Numbered from the stretch's first letter, positions 19,152 to 27,718 are shown. The stretch: DNA of 64,000 nt from Shinella fusca (GCF_014203155.1 NZ_JACHIK010000005.1:217872-281871); one strand, 5' to 3'. Numbers and translations: made by a program. The notes: generated by a model from the sequence alone, not told the origin.

Positions 19152-19937
19152 TCAGCGGTAACCGGCTTCGCCGGCCTCGTGGAGTTTCGGGCCGCGCTCC
19201 TCGATGGGCTCCAGCGCCCGTTCCACCGGCACGTTCGGCGCATCGTGGATCGCCTTGTAGGTGCCCTGAGGGTTGAAGGCCCATTTCACGCCGTTGACCA
19301 GCACCTTCTGCACCGTCGCGTCGTGATAGGTCGGATAGGTCTCGTGGCCCGGACGGAAATAGAAGACGTTGCCGGCCCCGCGCCGCCAGGTGAGGCCCGA
19401 GCGGAACACCTCGCCGCCGGCGAACCAGGAGATGAAGACCGTCTCCAGCGGTTCCGGCACGGAGAATTGCTCGCCGTACATCTCCTCGTTTTCCAGCACG
19501 AAGTTCTCGCCAAGGCCTTCGGCGATGGGATGGCGCGGATTGACGACCCAGACGCGCTCGCGCTCGCCCGCCTCGCGCCATTTCAGCGCGCAGGGCGTGC
19601 CCATCAGGCGCTTGAAGATCTTCGAGAAATGGCCGGAATGCAGCACAAGAAGGCCCATGCCTTCCCAGACGCGCCTTGCCACGCGCTCCACCACCGCGTC
19701 GTCGACCGCGCCGTGGTCCTTGTGGCCCCACCAGACAAGCACGTCCGTGTCCGCAAGGCGGGCCTCGGTCAGCCCGTGCTCGGGCTCCTGCAGCGTCGCC
19801 GTCGTCGCCTCGATGGCCGGGTCCCTGTTGAGAGCGTCGGCGATCGTGTTGTGCATGCCGTCCGGATAGATCGAGCGGACGATTGCGTTCGTCTGCTCGT
19901 GGATGTTCTCACCCCATACGATGGTGCGTATTGCCAT
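19152..19937 (-). CDS. ThuA-like protein (trehalose utilisation family)
   Basis: A 261-residue protein of the ThuA family, which has a glutamine-amidotransferase-like fold. Diagnostic segments are [50 protein letters not shown] and [11 protein letters not shown]. The ATG at 19937 is preceded by GAAGGA. Family members act in catabolism of trehalose or other sugars alongside Gfo/Idh/MocA dehydrogenases; the biochemical step is poorly defined. It is the first gene of a two-gene operon with a LacI-type operator 24 bases upstream of the start. Confidence 0.88.
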   Translation of the reverse strand: MAIRTIVWGENIHEQTNAIVRSIYPDGMHNTIADALNRDPAIEATTATLQEPEHGLTEARLADTDVLVWWGHKDHGAVDDAVVERVARRVWEGMGLLVLHSGHFSKIFKRLMGTPCALKWREAGERERVWVVNPRHPIAEGLGENFVLENEEMYGEQFSVPEPLETVFISWFAGGEVFRSGLTWRRGAGNVFYFRPGHETYPTYHDATVQKVLVNGVKWAFNPQGTYKAIHDAPNVPVERALEPIEERGPKLHEAGEAGYR

Positions 19938-19960
19938 GTGCCGTTCCTTCAAGGCCGAAA

Positions 19961-19978
19961 ATTGAAACCGCTTTCAAT
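19961..19978. promoter_or_regulatory. LacI-type operator upstream of the ThuA-like operon
   Basis: The 18-base site ATTGAAACCGCTTTCAAT is a near-perfect dyad with a central CG; only one symmetric base pair fails (19968/19971). It fits the general LacI-family operator form TGAAA-N-CG-N-TTTCA. It sits just upstream of the ThuA-like start. The LacI regulator coded at 17081 is the nearest candidate to bind it. Confidence 0.8.
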
Positions 19979-20000
19979 TCGCGCAACCGATAGAACCAGA

Positions 20001-20020
20001 CCCGCTTCTTGGCAAGCGGG
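20001..20020 (-). terminator. Weak candidate terminator after the SMR gene
   Basis: A hairpin CCCGCTT/AAGCGGG with a 6-base loop lies 25 bases past the SMR stop on the minus strand. It is followed by TCTGGTTCT and not a clean U-run, so termination is only possible. Confidence 0.35.
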
Positions 20021-20044
20021 GGCCCTGCCGATTCCAGCTCCCTT

Positions 20045-20386
20045 TCAGTGGAATGTCGATTTGGAGAAAAGGTTCAGCACAACGACGCCCGCAATGATGA
20101 GGCCGAGGCCGCACACGGCGGCAAGGTCGAGCTTCTGGCCGAAGGCGAAATAGCCGACGAGCGAGATCAGCACGATGCCGAGACCGCTCCAGATGGCATA
20201 GGCGATGCCGACCGGAACGTAACGCAGGCTCCAGGAGAGGAAGTAGAAGGCGACGGCATAGCACGCCACCATCATCACCGTCGGCAGGAGGCGCGAGAAA
20301 TGCTGCGCGGCCTGCATGGCGGAGGTCCCGAGCACCTCGAAGACGATGGCGACGACGAGGACGGCATAGACGGCGGTGAGGTTCAT
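20045..20386 (-). CDS. Small multidrug resistance (SMR) family transporter
   Basis: A 113-residue protein with four membrane segments in the EmrE/SugE pattern: TAVYAVLVVAIVFEVLGTSA with the conserved Glu in helix 1, VPVGIAYAIWSGLGIVLISL in helix 3 and the GLGLIIAGVVVLNL end helix. Dimers of such proteins exchange protons for cationic toxic compounds or guanidinium. The start at 20386 removes a non-membrane extension. It follows the TetR gene by 40 bases on the same strand, so regulation by that TetR through the site at 20999 is likely. Confidence 0.9.
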   Translation of the reverse strand: MNLTAVYAVLVVAIVFEVLGTSAMQAAQHFSRLLPTVMMVACYAVAFYFLSWSLRYVPVGIAYAIWSGLGIVLISLVGYFAFGQKLDLAAVCGLGLIIAGVVVLNLFSKSTFH

Positions 20387-20426
20387 GGCATGGCTCCGGC
20401 ACACACGGCGCGAAAGGCGGGAAGGA

Positions 20427-20987
20427 TCAGGAACGGGAAAGCGCGAGCAGACGCGCGAGCATGGCGGCGCGGGCCTCGGCATCGATGACCGGCGCCCCGA
20501 GGAGATCGGCAAGCCAGAGGCCGTCCACCGCGTAGCGCACGAGGAGGGCATCGAGGAAGGAATCCGTGCCGACATTCTCGGCAAGGTGCCGCTCCATCCA
20601 TTGCCGCCAGCGCTCGCGCAGGTGCGGCTCGGAAATCAGCGCCACCGTCAGCACCTTCCACTGGTCGCCGTCCTGCAGGCCTTCCGGCTGGAAGAACACC
20701 GCCGCATAGGCCCGCGTGAAGCGGCCCTTCGGGTGCGGGTCCTCACGCATCCGCTCCGCCAGCGCACGGTCGAGCTTTTCCGTGAGGTCGGCAAAGAGGC
20801 CGTCGAGCAGCGAGAGCTTGTTGGGGAAGTGGTGCAGCAGCCCGCCCTTGCTGACGCCGGCGGCCTGCGAGACCGCATCGAGCGTCACGCTCGCCGGCCC
20901 CTTCTCCAGCGATAGCTTCGCCGCGACCTCCAGCAATTGCTGGCGGACGGCTTCGGGTTGCTTCCTGCGGTGATGGGCCTTGCTCAT
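20427..20987 (-). CDS. TetR-family repressor of the SMR operon
   Basis: The protein has 186 residues from the ATG at 20987. The N-terminal HTH is clear (ASVTLDAVSQAAGVSKGGLLHHFPNK split over two helices), followed by a helical ligand domain (QWKVLTVALISEPHLRERW, RYAVDGLWLADLLG). It is cotranscribed with the SMR efflux gene and its own promoter region holds a TetR-type palindrome, which implies autorepression relieved by an efflux substrate. Confidence 0.92.
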   Translation of the reverse strand: MSKAHHRRKQPEAVRQQLLEVAAKLSLEKGPASVTLDAVSQAAGVSKGGLLHHFPNKLSLLDGLFADLTEKLDRALAERMREDPHPKGRFTRAYAAVFFQPEGLQDGDQWKVLTVALISEPHLRERWRQWMERHLAENVGTDSFLDALLVRYAVDGLWLADLLGAPVIDAEARAAMLARLLALSRS

Positions 20988-20998
20988 GGTATAAACAT

Positions 20999-21012
20999 AC
21001 CGTCTGGACGGT
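20999..21012. promoter_or_regulatory. Palindromic TetR-type operator
   Basis: ACCGTC-TG-GACGGT is a 6-bp inverted repeat with a 2-base centre, 12 bases upstream of the TetR start codon, inside an AT-rich stretch (ATAAACAT ... TTTTATG) that probably holds the promoter. Its position fits autoregulation of the TetR-SMR operon. Confidence 0.72.
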
Positions 21013-21101
21013 TTTATGTCAATGGCGCAAGCGCGCGCCGGCAAGTTGCCGCAGGCGCGATGCGGCGTTGCCTGCACGCCTTGCCGGAGCTATGAAAAGC
21101 C

Positions 21102-21518
21102 ATGACGGAAACGGGCGACGACCGGGAACAGCAAGGCGAGGCGATCACGCTCTACGAGGCGGTCGGCGGGGATGCCGGCGTGCGGGCGCTGACGCGCCGT
21201 TTCTACGCGCTGATGGACAGCCTGCCGGAGGCGGCGCGCTGCCGCGCCATCCATCCGCCGGACCTCTCGGGCAGCGAGGAAAAGCTCTACGAATACCTCA
21301 CGGGCTGGCTGGGCGGACCGCCGCTCTACACGCAGAAGCGCGGCCATCCCATGCTGCGCCGCCGCCATTTCATGGCGTCGATCGGTCCTGCGGAACGGGA
21401 CGAATGGCTGCTCTGCTTCGTGCGGGCGCTGGAGGAGACCGTGCCGAGCGAGGGCCTGCGCAAGATCATCCTCGAGCCGGTGACGCGGCTCGCCCACCAC
21501 ATGCAGAACCAGGAATAG
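21102..21518 (+). CDS. Group II truncated haemoglobin
   Basis: The protein has 138 residues, the size of a 2-on-2 globin. LYEAVGGDAGVRALTRRFYALM gives the opening helices, and the stretch LTGWLGGPPLY ... GHPMLRRRHF carries the group II WGGP-like region and the proximal His region. The family binds oxygen or nitric oxide at haem; in bacteria it often helps with oxygen supply or nitrosative stress. The ATG at 21102 gives the natural length. The DUF423 gene follows after 8 bases, so they are likely cotranscribed. Confidence 0.88.
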   Translation: MTETGDDREQQGEAITLYEAVGGDAGVRALTRRFYALMDSLPEAARCRAIHPPDLSGSEEKLYEYLTGWLGGPPLYTQKRGHPMLRRRHFMASIGPAERDEWLLCFVRALEETVPSEGLRKIILEPVTRLAHHMQNQE

Positions 21519-21526
21519 GAAGAGCC

Positions 21527-21892
21527 ATGTCGTTTTCGTTCCGCTCGGCAACATTGCTGGTCGCCGGCCTGATGGGGATCGCGGGCGTCGCCACGGCGGC
21601 GGCGGCCTCCCACGGCAGCGATCCGCGGCTGATGGCCGGCGCCTCGGCCATGTGCCTTGCCCATGCCCCGGCGCTTGTCGCGCTTCATGCGGCCTGGCCC
21701 GCCATGCGGACGGCCCCGCTCGCCGCGCTGCTGCTGGCGCTCGGCACGGCGCTCTTTGCCGGAGACCTCGTCTTCCGGCATTTTTCCGGACACGGGCTCT
21801 TCCCGATGTCCGCGCCGACCGGCGGCATGATCATGATGGCGGGCTGGCTGGCGGTCGCGCTCGGCGCTTTCCTGCCGCGACGGGAAGGCTGA
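21527..21892 (+). CDS. DUF423 family small membrane protein
   Basis: A 121-residue membrane protein with four hydrophobic segments (ATLLVAGLMGIAGVATAAAA; APALVALHAAW; LAALLLALGTALFAGDLVF; GGMIMMAGWLAVALGAFL). The layout and the late GG-rich helix fit the DUF423/YgdD family of unknown function. The ATG at 21527 follows AGGAAGAG. A longer open frame upstream overlaps the globin gene in another frame and is not real. Confidence 0.8.
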   Translation: MSFSFRSATLLVAGLMGIAGVATAAAASHGSDPRLMAGASAMCLAHAPALVALHAAWPAMRTAPLAALLLALGTALFAGDLVFRHFSGHGLFPMSAPTGGMIMMAGWLAVALGAFLPRREG

Positions 21893-21929
21893 CGCCCCGC
21901 GCCGAAGCGCGGGGCGCGGGCAACGCCAC

Positions 21930-22199
21930 CTAGATGGAATCCCGCCGCAGCCGGCGCGGCGCGGGAAAGGCAAGGACATTGTCGTTGCGCGCCTCGAGCG
22001 CCGGGCCCGGCTCGAAGCCCGAAAGGCGGGCCGGCGGGCGGGCGCTCTCGATCGGGAAGGCCGTGACGTTCGCGCTTTCCAGCATCTCCGTCCGGCGCGT
22101 CAGGAGCGCATAGAGCTCCGGCACGAGGCCATCGCCGTTCTGGGCGGCCAGCTTGTGCAGGCCGATCATCATGAAGGCCTCGGGTCTTTCTTCATTCAC
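21930..22199 (-). CDS. Hypothetical protein coupled to DUF2325 gene
   Basis: An 89-residue protein from GTG 22199, whose start overlaps the DUF2325 stop as GTGA (22196-22199); an internal ATG at 22172 would give 80 residues. One helical stretch (MMIGLHKLAAQNGDGLVPELYALLTRRTEMLE) is followed by a basic Pro/Arg-rich tail. I recognise no family. The overlap suggests coexpression with the upstream gene. Confidence 0.55.
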   Translation of the reverse strand: MNEERPEAFMMIGLHKLAAQNGDGLVPELYALLTRRTEMLESANVTAFPIESARPPARLSGFEPGPALEARNDNVLAFPAPRRLRRDSI

Positions 22200-22810
22200 T
22201 GGACATTGTCTCCCTGGGTCATGCTCTGCAGGGCCCGCTCGAAGGAGGACTTGCTGCCGTTGCGCAGCGGCACGAAGGCCTTCTCCCACTTCTTGCAGCC
22301 CGTCTTCACGCGGATGCAGGCATCGTGGCTGATACAGTCGATGGGGCAGAAGACGCAGTCGACGGAGGGCAGCACGTTGTCGATGCGGGAGACGGCCTCG
22401 CGCAGGCCCCCGTCATGGTGGATGAGGTTGGCGCCGTAGGAGCTGGCGATCTGGCGCAGATGCGCCACCTGGCAATCGCGCCCGCCGACATAGAGGAAGC
22501 TGCGCCCTTCGAGCGCGGCCTTGCTGTCGTCCCGCACCTCGTTCTGCTGGCGGGCCTGCTGCTGTTGCCTGTGCTTCTCGCGCATCGCCTTCCTCTCCGC
22601 TTCGCCGGTACGGCGCTTGACCTTGGTGATTTCCACGCTGCGCGGCGCCGGTGCGGCAGCCGCCGCTTCCACCGGTGCCGGTGCCGGCACGCCCGCCATC
22701 TGTTTCCTGAGGGCCGCCAGCTGGCGTTCCAGATCGGCAATGCGCCGATCGCGCTCGGCGATCGCTGCTTTCAAAAGCGCTTCAGCGCGGCCGGCAGTCA
22801 TGGAGGTCAT
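22196..22810 (-). CDS. DUF2325 domain protein
   Basis: A 204-residue protein: residues 1-40 form a coiled-coil-like helix (RDRRIADLERQLAALRKQM), then an Ala/Pro linker, a Gln/Arg-rich basic helix and a C-terminal DUF2325 domain (LEGRSFLYVGGRDCQVAHLR, NLIHHDGGLREAVSRIDNVL, DCVFCPIDCISHDACIRVK). The C-terminal cysteines could bind metal or be redox active; that is inference. The ATG at 22810 follows AGGGAG. Function is unknown. Confidence 0.82.
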   Translation of the reverse strand: MTSMTAGRAEALLKAAIAERDRRIADLERQLAALRKQMAGVPAPAPVEAAAAAPAPRSVEITKVKRRTGEAERKAMREKHRQQQQARQQNEVRDDSKAALEGRSFLYVGGRDCQVAHLRQIASSYGANLIHHDGGLREAVSRIDNVLPSVDCVFCPIDCISHDACIRVKTGCKKWEKAFVPLRNGSKSSFERALQSMTQGDNVQ

Positions 22811-22924
22811 GCAAACTCCCTTGTGGCACTCCGCAGGGGGCGGAGCCTCGGTTCGCCGGCACCCTACAAAACATGAGTTTCACAGTAAAGTATAAACATG
22901 ACCACAAAACTCATATTTTAACGC

Positions 22925-22957
22925 AAAAAAATCCCGCCGGCGCCAGACAGGCGGGAA
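22925..22957 (-). terminator. Rho-independent terminator of the tonB unit
   Basis: On the minus strand a 7-bp stem TCCCGCC/GGCGGGA (22932-22938 with 22950-22956) is followed by a run of seven T residues (22925-22931). It lies nine bases past the tonB stop. This is one of the clearest terminators in the window. Confidence 0.85.
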
Positions 22958-22965
22958 TGACGATC

Positions 22966-23853
22966 TCAGTTGAAGACGATCGGGATGTTGAAGGCCCAGG
23001 AAGAGCGTCCCGCGGCCTCCGGTATCCTGGCGAAGGGCGCCGCGCGCTGCACCGATTCGAGCGCCGCCCGGTCGAGCGCCCCGCTGCCGGAGCTGCGGGC
23101 GATGCGGATGCCGCTCGCCTGCCCGCCCGCGCCGACGACGAAGCTCACCACGACGCTGCCGCGTTCGCCGCCCGGTGCACGGCGCTTGGCCCGGTTGATC
23201 TTGTTGCGCACCTTGCCCGGATAGTTGCTGACGGCGGCATTGCCGGCGGCGGAGGAATTGCCCTTCTTCTGGCCGCCCACAGAGGCGGTCTTGACGTCGG
23301 CCGAGCCGTCGATCTCGCCCTTTGCCGTGCTCGCCCTGGCCTTGCCCTTCTCGCCGGCCTTCCTGACGACCTTCGGCTTCTTCTGCTCGACCTTCCGGAC
23401 CGGCTCGTCCTTCTTCTCGGGAACCGGCTTGATCTCCTGCTCCGGCTCGATTTCCGGCTTGATCTCGGGAACGGGAACCGCGGCGATCTCCACTTCGGCG
23501 GAGGGAACGATCAGTTCCTGCACCGGCTCTGAGGCGACGGGATCGACCGGCGAGACCATTTCCGTCGTCTCCGGCTGGATCTCGGTCGGCTGGATTTCCG
23601 ATACCTGCTGGGGAACCGGCTCCGTCACGTCCGGCTCGATTTCCTCGGGCCTGATGACGTCGTCGGGATTGCCCGATTCCACCGCCTCGAAGGCGCTGTT
23701 GCCGAGCATCGCCACCTCAGCGACGACGCCGCCGGCGATCAGCGCCTCATCCTGCTTCTCGGCGGGGGCCAGCGTGAGGATCGCGGCCGCGCCGGCATGG
23801 GCGAGCAGGGACACGACGCCCGCACCGATCCAGAGCCACTTGCTTCCACTCAT
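22966..23853 (-). CDS. tonB: TonB energy-transducing protein
   Basis: A 295-residue protein from the ATG at 23853 (an ATG at 23868 has a poorer ribosome site). It has an N-terminal membrane anchor (WLWIGAGVVSLLAHAGAAAIL), a long Pro/Glu/Lys-rich periplasmic spacer, and a C-terminal TonB domain (NYPGKVRNKINRA, GSVVVSFVVGAGGQASGIRI, SGSGALDRAALESVQRAAPF). It couples the proton gradient via ExbB/ExbD to outer-membrane receptors. Its place beside hmu genes points to haem or siderophore uptake. It is downstream of an exported protein gene, and ends at a strong terminator. Confidence 0.92.
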   Translation of the reverse strand: MSGSKWLWIGAGVVSLLAHAGAAAILTLAPAEKQDEALIAGGVVAEVAMLGNSAFEAVESGNPDDVIRPEEIEPDVTEPVPQQVSEIQPTEIQPETTEMVSPVDPVASEPVQELIVPSAEVEIAAVPVPEIKPEIEPEQEIKPVPEKKDEPVRKVEQKKPKVVRKAGEKGKARASTAKGEIDGSADVKTASVGGQKKGNSSAAGNAAVSNYPGKVRNKINRAKRRAPGGERGSVVVSFVVGAGGQASGIRIARSSGSGALDRAALESVQRAAPFARIPEAAGRSSWAFNIPIVFN

Positions 23854-23911
23854 CACATCACCCGTCATTCCGTTTCATGCATCGCGGCGCGTCATGGCCG
23901 CGGTCTTGGCC

Positions 23912-24343
23912 TCAGCCTTCGAGGCCGGCGGTCGCCTTGCTGCGCGTGACGATACCGTCCATGCAGCGGCCCTTTTCCAGCCCCTCGCCTTCGCAGACCG
24001 GCGCATCGTTGATCAAGAGGTTCTTGACGGCCTCGCACTTGATGCCCGGCACATCGAACTGGCGCACCTTGGACTTGCCCGCCGGCAGGTCGCGGAAATC
24101 GAGAAGGGCCAGACGCTCGACCGTGCCCTTGTCGTTGAAGATCACGAATTCGAAGGAAACCTTGGAAATGTCCTGCGCAAGGCCGTTGGCTGCCACGAAG
24201 GTGAAGAGGCAGCCCTTCTGCGAGGCGGCGAGCGCGTTGAGCTCGACCTCCAGCCCCCTGGCGGCGGCCGCGTCCTGCGCTGCCGCGCCCGTGGCGGCGG
24301 CAAGGGAAAGCGTCGCGGAAAGAAGAAGGGTGCGTAGGGTCAT
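23912..24343 (-). CDS. Exported protein upstream of tonB
   Basis: A 143-residue protein with a signal peptide (MTLRTLLLSATLSLAAATGAAA). The mature domain looks beta-rich (SFEFVIFNDKGTVERLALLDF, GKSKVRQFDVPG) with four cysteines (KGCLF, IKCEAV, PVCEG, GRCMDG). The start at 24343 is set by the signal peptide. It precedes tonB by 58 bases on the same strand and is divergent from hmuS, so it is probably part of the iron/haem regulon. I know of homologues beside rhizobial tonB/hmu loci but no defined function. Confidence 0.72.
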   Translation of the reverse strand: MTLRTLLLSATLSLAAATGAAAQDAAAARGLEVELNALAASQKGCLFTFVAANGLAQDISKVSFEFVIFNDKGTVERLALLDFRDLPAGKSKVRQFDVPGIKCEAVKNLLINDAPVCEGEGLEKGRCMDGIVTRSKATAGLEG

Positions 24344-24593
24344 GGGGCCTGCCTGCCTGAGAAACGCTTCGGAAACGGCCGGAGACCGGCCGCGCTCGAT
24401 ACCACCGGCCGCCGCAGTCGAAGAATTAACATGACTTTGCCGCTCCGGTATTGCGTGCATAAATAAATATGAGTAATGAAGTCAAGATAGTAAACGCCGA
24501 AAACCCCGCCAAACCGCTGTTCCGCCGGGAATTTTTCACCGGAATCCAACGCGGCGGCGAGCAGTACCACGCATTTGGATGAAGGCCGATCCC
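24344..24593. promoter_or_regulatory. Divergent promoter region of the hmu and tonB units
   Basis: The gap between the exported-protein start (minus) and hmuS (plus) contains a conspicuously AT-rich stretch at about 24426-24500, in strong contrast with its surroundings. Rhizobial hmu genes are usually iron-controlled by RirA or Irr, and this is where such sites would be expected. I do not see a site clear enough to name. Confidence 0.45.
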
Positions 24594-25640
24594 ATGACCG
24601 ACACGACCCACCCGACCCCCGCCGAAATCCGCGCCTTCCGCGCCGAGAACCCGAAGATGCGCGAGCGCGATATCGCCGCCCGGCTCGGCATTTCGGAGGC
24701 AGCGCTGGTCGCAGCGGAAGTCGGCCTGACGGCCGTGCGGATCGACGGCAGCGCCAACCGCTTTCTGGAGCGCGCCGAGGCGCTCGGCGAGATCATGGCG
24801 CTAACCCGCAACGAAAGCGTGGTGCACGAGAAGATCGGCGTCTTCGAGAAGGTCACCACCGGCAAGCACGCCTCCATCGTGCTCGGCGAGAACATCGACC
24901 TTCGCATCTTCCCCGGCACCTGGGCGCACGGCTTCGCCGTCACCAAGACCGACGGCGAGCAGGTGCGCCGCAGCCTGCAGTTCTTCGACAAGGCCGGCAC
25001 CGCCGTCCACAAGGTGCACCTGCGCCCGGCCTCCAACCTTGAAGCCTATGAGGCCATCGTCGCCGATTTCCGCCTCGAGGACCAGTCGCAGGACTTCGTC
25101 GCGGTCGTTTCCGAAAAGACCGTCGAGACCGGCCCCGTCGACGTCGCGGCGCTGCGCGAAAGCTGGAGTGCCATGACCGATACGCACCAGTTCTTCGGCA
25201 TGCTGCGCAAGCTGAAGATCGCCCGGCAGGATGCCGTGCGCAGCGTCGGCGAGGACTTCGCCCACGAGGTGCGCGCCGATGCCGTCGGCGAGCTGCTGCG
25301 CCTTGCCGCCGAGCGCGGCACGGACATCATGTGCTTTGCCGGCAACCACGGCGCGATCCAGATCCATACCGGCCCGGTCGTCAACCTCCAGCCGATGGGC
25401 CCCTGGCTCAACGTGCTCGACCCGACCTTCCACATGCACCTGCGCACGGACCACATCGCCGAATGCTGGGTGGTGCGCAAGCCGACCTCGGACGGCCACG
25501 TCACCTCGCTGGAAGCCTATGACGCAAGCGGCGAGATGATCGTGCAGTTCTTCGGCAAGCGCAAGGAAGGCATGGGCGAGCGCGAAGACTGGCGCGGCCT
25601 CCTCGCCGACCTGCCGCGCCCCGACAGCGCAGCCGCCTGA
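24594..25640 (+). CDS. hmuS: Haem-degrading factor HmuS
   Basis: The protein has 348 residues, the usual HmuS/ChuS length, with two structurally repeated halves (VHEKIGVFEKVTTGKHASIV then LGENIDLRIFPGTWAHGFAV; GTDIMCFAGNHGAIQIHTGP then HMHLRTDHIAECWVVRKPT). It acts in the cytoplasm, taking up haem delivered by HmuTUV and helping release iron. The ATG at 24594 has GAAGG eight bases upstream; a second ATG at 24579 is less well placed. First gene of hmuSTUV. Confidence 0.93.
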   Translation: MTDTTHPTPAEIRAFRAENPKMRERDIAARLGISEAALVAAEVGLTAVRIDGSANRFLERAEALGEIMALTRNESVVHEKIGVFEKVTTGKHASIVLGENIDLRIFPGTWAHGFAVTKTDGEQVRRSLQFFDKAGTAVHKVHLRPASNLEAYEAIVADFRLEDQSQDFVAVVSEKTVETGPVDVAALRESWSAMTDTHQFFGMLRKLKIARQDAVRSVGEDFAHEVRADAVGELLRLAAERGTDIMCFAGNHGAIQIHTGPVVNLQPMGPWLNVLDPTFHMHLRTDHIAECWVVRKPTSDGHVTSLEAYDASGEMIVQFFGKRKEGMGEREDWRGLLADLPRPDSAAA

Positions 25641-25664
25641 GGCAATCCCGGAAGGATCATGACC

Positions 25665-26606
25665 ATGAGCAAGAGCTTCGATCTTCGCCGCGTCCGGCCG
25701 CTGGGTGCGGCGCTCACCGCCGTCGCGCTCTCCCTCCCGTTCGTCCTGCCGCTCGCCGCGCCCGGCCCGGACGGCTTCGTGCGCGAGGCCGTCGCGCAGG
25801 AGATGCAGAAGGTCGACACCTCGAAGCTCGTCACCATCGGCGGCGCGGTCACCGAGATCGTCTACGCCCTCGGCGAAGGCGACCGGCTGGTCGCCCGCGA
25901 CAGCACCAGCATGTATCCGGAAGAAGCGCTGAAGCTGCCGGATGTCGGCTATATGCGGGCGCTGTCGCCGGAAGGCGTCATCGCCGTCAACCCGACCGCC
26001 ATCCTCGCCGTCGAAGGCAGCGGCCCGACCGATGCGCTCGCCGTGCTGAAGACCGCCGGCATCCCCTTCGAGACCGTGCCGGAAGGTTACGACCGCGCCG
26101 CGATCCTCAAGAAGATCGACGTCGTCGGCGATTTCCTCGGCGTGCCGGAAAAGGCCAAGGCGCTGGAAGAAACGGTCGGCGCCGACCTCGACGTCGCCAT
26201 CGCGGATGCCGCCAGGCGGCCGCAGAGCGAGCGCAAGCGCGTGCTCTTCATCCTCAGCTTCCAGAACGGCCGCATCATGGCCGCCGGCAGGCACACCGCC
26301 GCCGACGGCATCATCGGCCTTGCCGGCGCGATCAACGCGACCGAAGACACGTTCGACGGCTATAAGCCCCTTACCGACGAGGCGGTCATCAACGCGAAGC
26401 CCGACGTCGTCATGGTCATGACGCGCCCCGGCGCGGGCAGCACGGACGAGGAAGTCCTTGCCCATCCGGCGATTGCCGTCACGCCCGCCGGCCAGAACAA
26501 GGCGGTCCTGCGCATGAACAGCCTGCACCTGCTCGGCTTCGGCCCGCGCACCGCCTCCGCCATCCGCGACCTCAACAAAGAACTCTACGGCAATGTCTCT
26601 CAATGA
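25665..26606 (+). CDS. hmuT: Haem ABC transporter periplasmic binding protein HmuT
   Basis: An approximately 313-residue exported binding protein of the haem/siderophore class. After a long signal region it shows KLVTIGGAVTEIVYALGEGDRLVARD, then TSMYPEEALKLPDVGYMRAL, the Tyr-containing haem-binding region of this family, and AAGRHTAADGIIGLAGAINAT. An ATG at 25659 gives two more residues; I prefer 25665 for its spacing from GGAAGG. It overlaps hmuU by 14 bases. Confidence 0.93.
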   Translation: MSKSFDLRRVRPLGAALTAVALSLPFVLPLAAPGPDGFVREAVAQEMQKVDTSKLVTIGGAVTEIVYALGEGDRLVARDSTSMYPEEALKLPDVGYMRALSPEGVIAVNPTAILAVEGSGPTDALAVLKTAGIPFETVPEGYDRAAILKKIDVVGDFLGVPEKAKALEETVGADLDVAIADAARRPQSERKRVLFILSFQNGRIMAAGRHTAADGIIGLAGAINATEDTFDGYKPLTDEAVINAKPDVVMVMTRPGAGSTDEEVLAHPAIAVTPAGQNKAVLRMNSLHLLGFGPRTASAIRDLNKELYGNVSQ

Positions 26607-27714
26607 CGCTGCGCGCGGCCCTTTCGCGCGCGGTTCCTTCCTGATGCGCTCGAAGGAAGCGCGCGCCGCCGGTGACAGGACGGCCGTCGCGCGCCTGACG
26701 CTCGCCCTCCTCGTCGTCCTCTCGCTCGCCGCGCTCGCGCTTTCGGTTGCGACCGGCGCCTCGGATGCCTCGGCCCTCAACGTCATCGCAGCGCTGCTGC
26801 ACGGCACGGAGGACACGGCGCTCAGCGTGCGCGACCGCATCATCGTCCTCGACATCCGCATGCCCCGGGCGCTCCTCGGCTTCCTCATCGGCGCGGCGCT
26901 CGCCATGTCGGGCGCCGTCATGCAAGGCCTCTTCCGCAATCCGCTCGCCGACCCCGGCCTCGTCGGCATTTCCGCGGGCTCCGCGCTCGGCGCGGTGCTG
27001 ATGATCGTGCTCGGCGCCAGCCTGCCGGCCGGCCTGATGCTGGCGCTCGGCGCCTTCGCGCTTCCCGCCGCCGCCTTCATCGGCGGCCTCCTGACGACGC
27101 TGCTCCTCTACCGCATCGCCACGCGCGGCGGGCAGACCTCGGTCGCCACCATGCTTCTTGCCGGCATCGCGATCGCCGCGCTCGCGGGCGCTGCCACCGG
27201 CGTCCTCATCTACATGGCCGACGACAAGCAGCTCCGCGACATCACGTTCTGGAGCCTCGGTTCGCTGTCGGGCATGACCTGGGCGAAGCTCTTCGCCGCC
27301 GGCCCGGTCATCCTCCTTGCCCTCCTCGTCGTGCCGTTCCTTTCACGCGGCCTCAACGCCATCACGCTCGGCGAGGCCGCCGCCTTCCACATGGGCGTCA
27401 AGGTGCAGCGGCTGAAATACACCGCCGTCGTCGCCGTCGCCGGCGCGGTCGGCGCCTCCGTCGCCGTCAGCGGCGGCATCGGCTTCGTCGGCATCGTCGT
27501 GCCGCATCTGCTGCGCATCGTCATCGGCCCGGACCACCGCTACCTGCTGCCGGCTTCCGCCCTTCTCGGCGGCGTGCTGATGCTCGGCGCGGACATGCTG
27601 GCGCGCACGCTCGTCGCGCCCGCCGAGCTGCCGATCGGCATCATCACCGCGCTTGCCGGCGCACCCTTCTTCCTGTGGGTGCTCCTGCGCGACCGCGGCC
27701 GGAACGGCTGGTGA
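26593..27714 (+). CDS. hmuU: Haem ABC transporter permease HmuU
   Basis: A 373-residue FecCD/BtuC-type permease with about ten membrane helices. Typical segments are DIRMPRALLGFLIGAALAMSGA, MQGLFRNPLADPGLVGISAG, and GFVGIVVPHLLRIVIGPDHR, which includes the EAA-like contact region for the ATPase. It forms the inner-membrane channel for haem with HmuV. Its start lies inside the end of hmuT, implying translational coupling. Confidence 0.95.
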   Translation: MSLNDAARGPFARGSFLMRSKEARAAGDRTAVARLTLALLVVLSLAALALSVATGASDASALNVIAALLHGTEDTALSVRDRIIVLDIRMPRALLGFLIGAALAMSGAVMQGLFRNPLADPGLVGISAGSALGAVLMIVLGASLPAGLMLALGAFALPAAAFIGGLLTTLLLYRIATRGGQTSVATMLLAGIAIAALAGAATGVLIYMADDKQLRDITFWSLGSLSGMTWAKLFAAGPVILLALLVVPFLSRGLNAITLGEAAAFHMGVKVQRLKYTAVVAVAGAVGASVAVSGGIGFVGIVVPHLLRIVIGPDHRYLLPASALLGGVLMLGADMLARTLVAPAELPIGIITALAGAPFFLWVLLRDRGRNGW

Positions 27715-27718
27715 CGCG

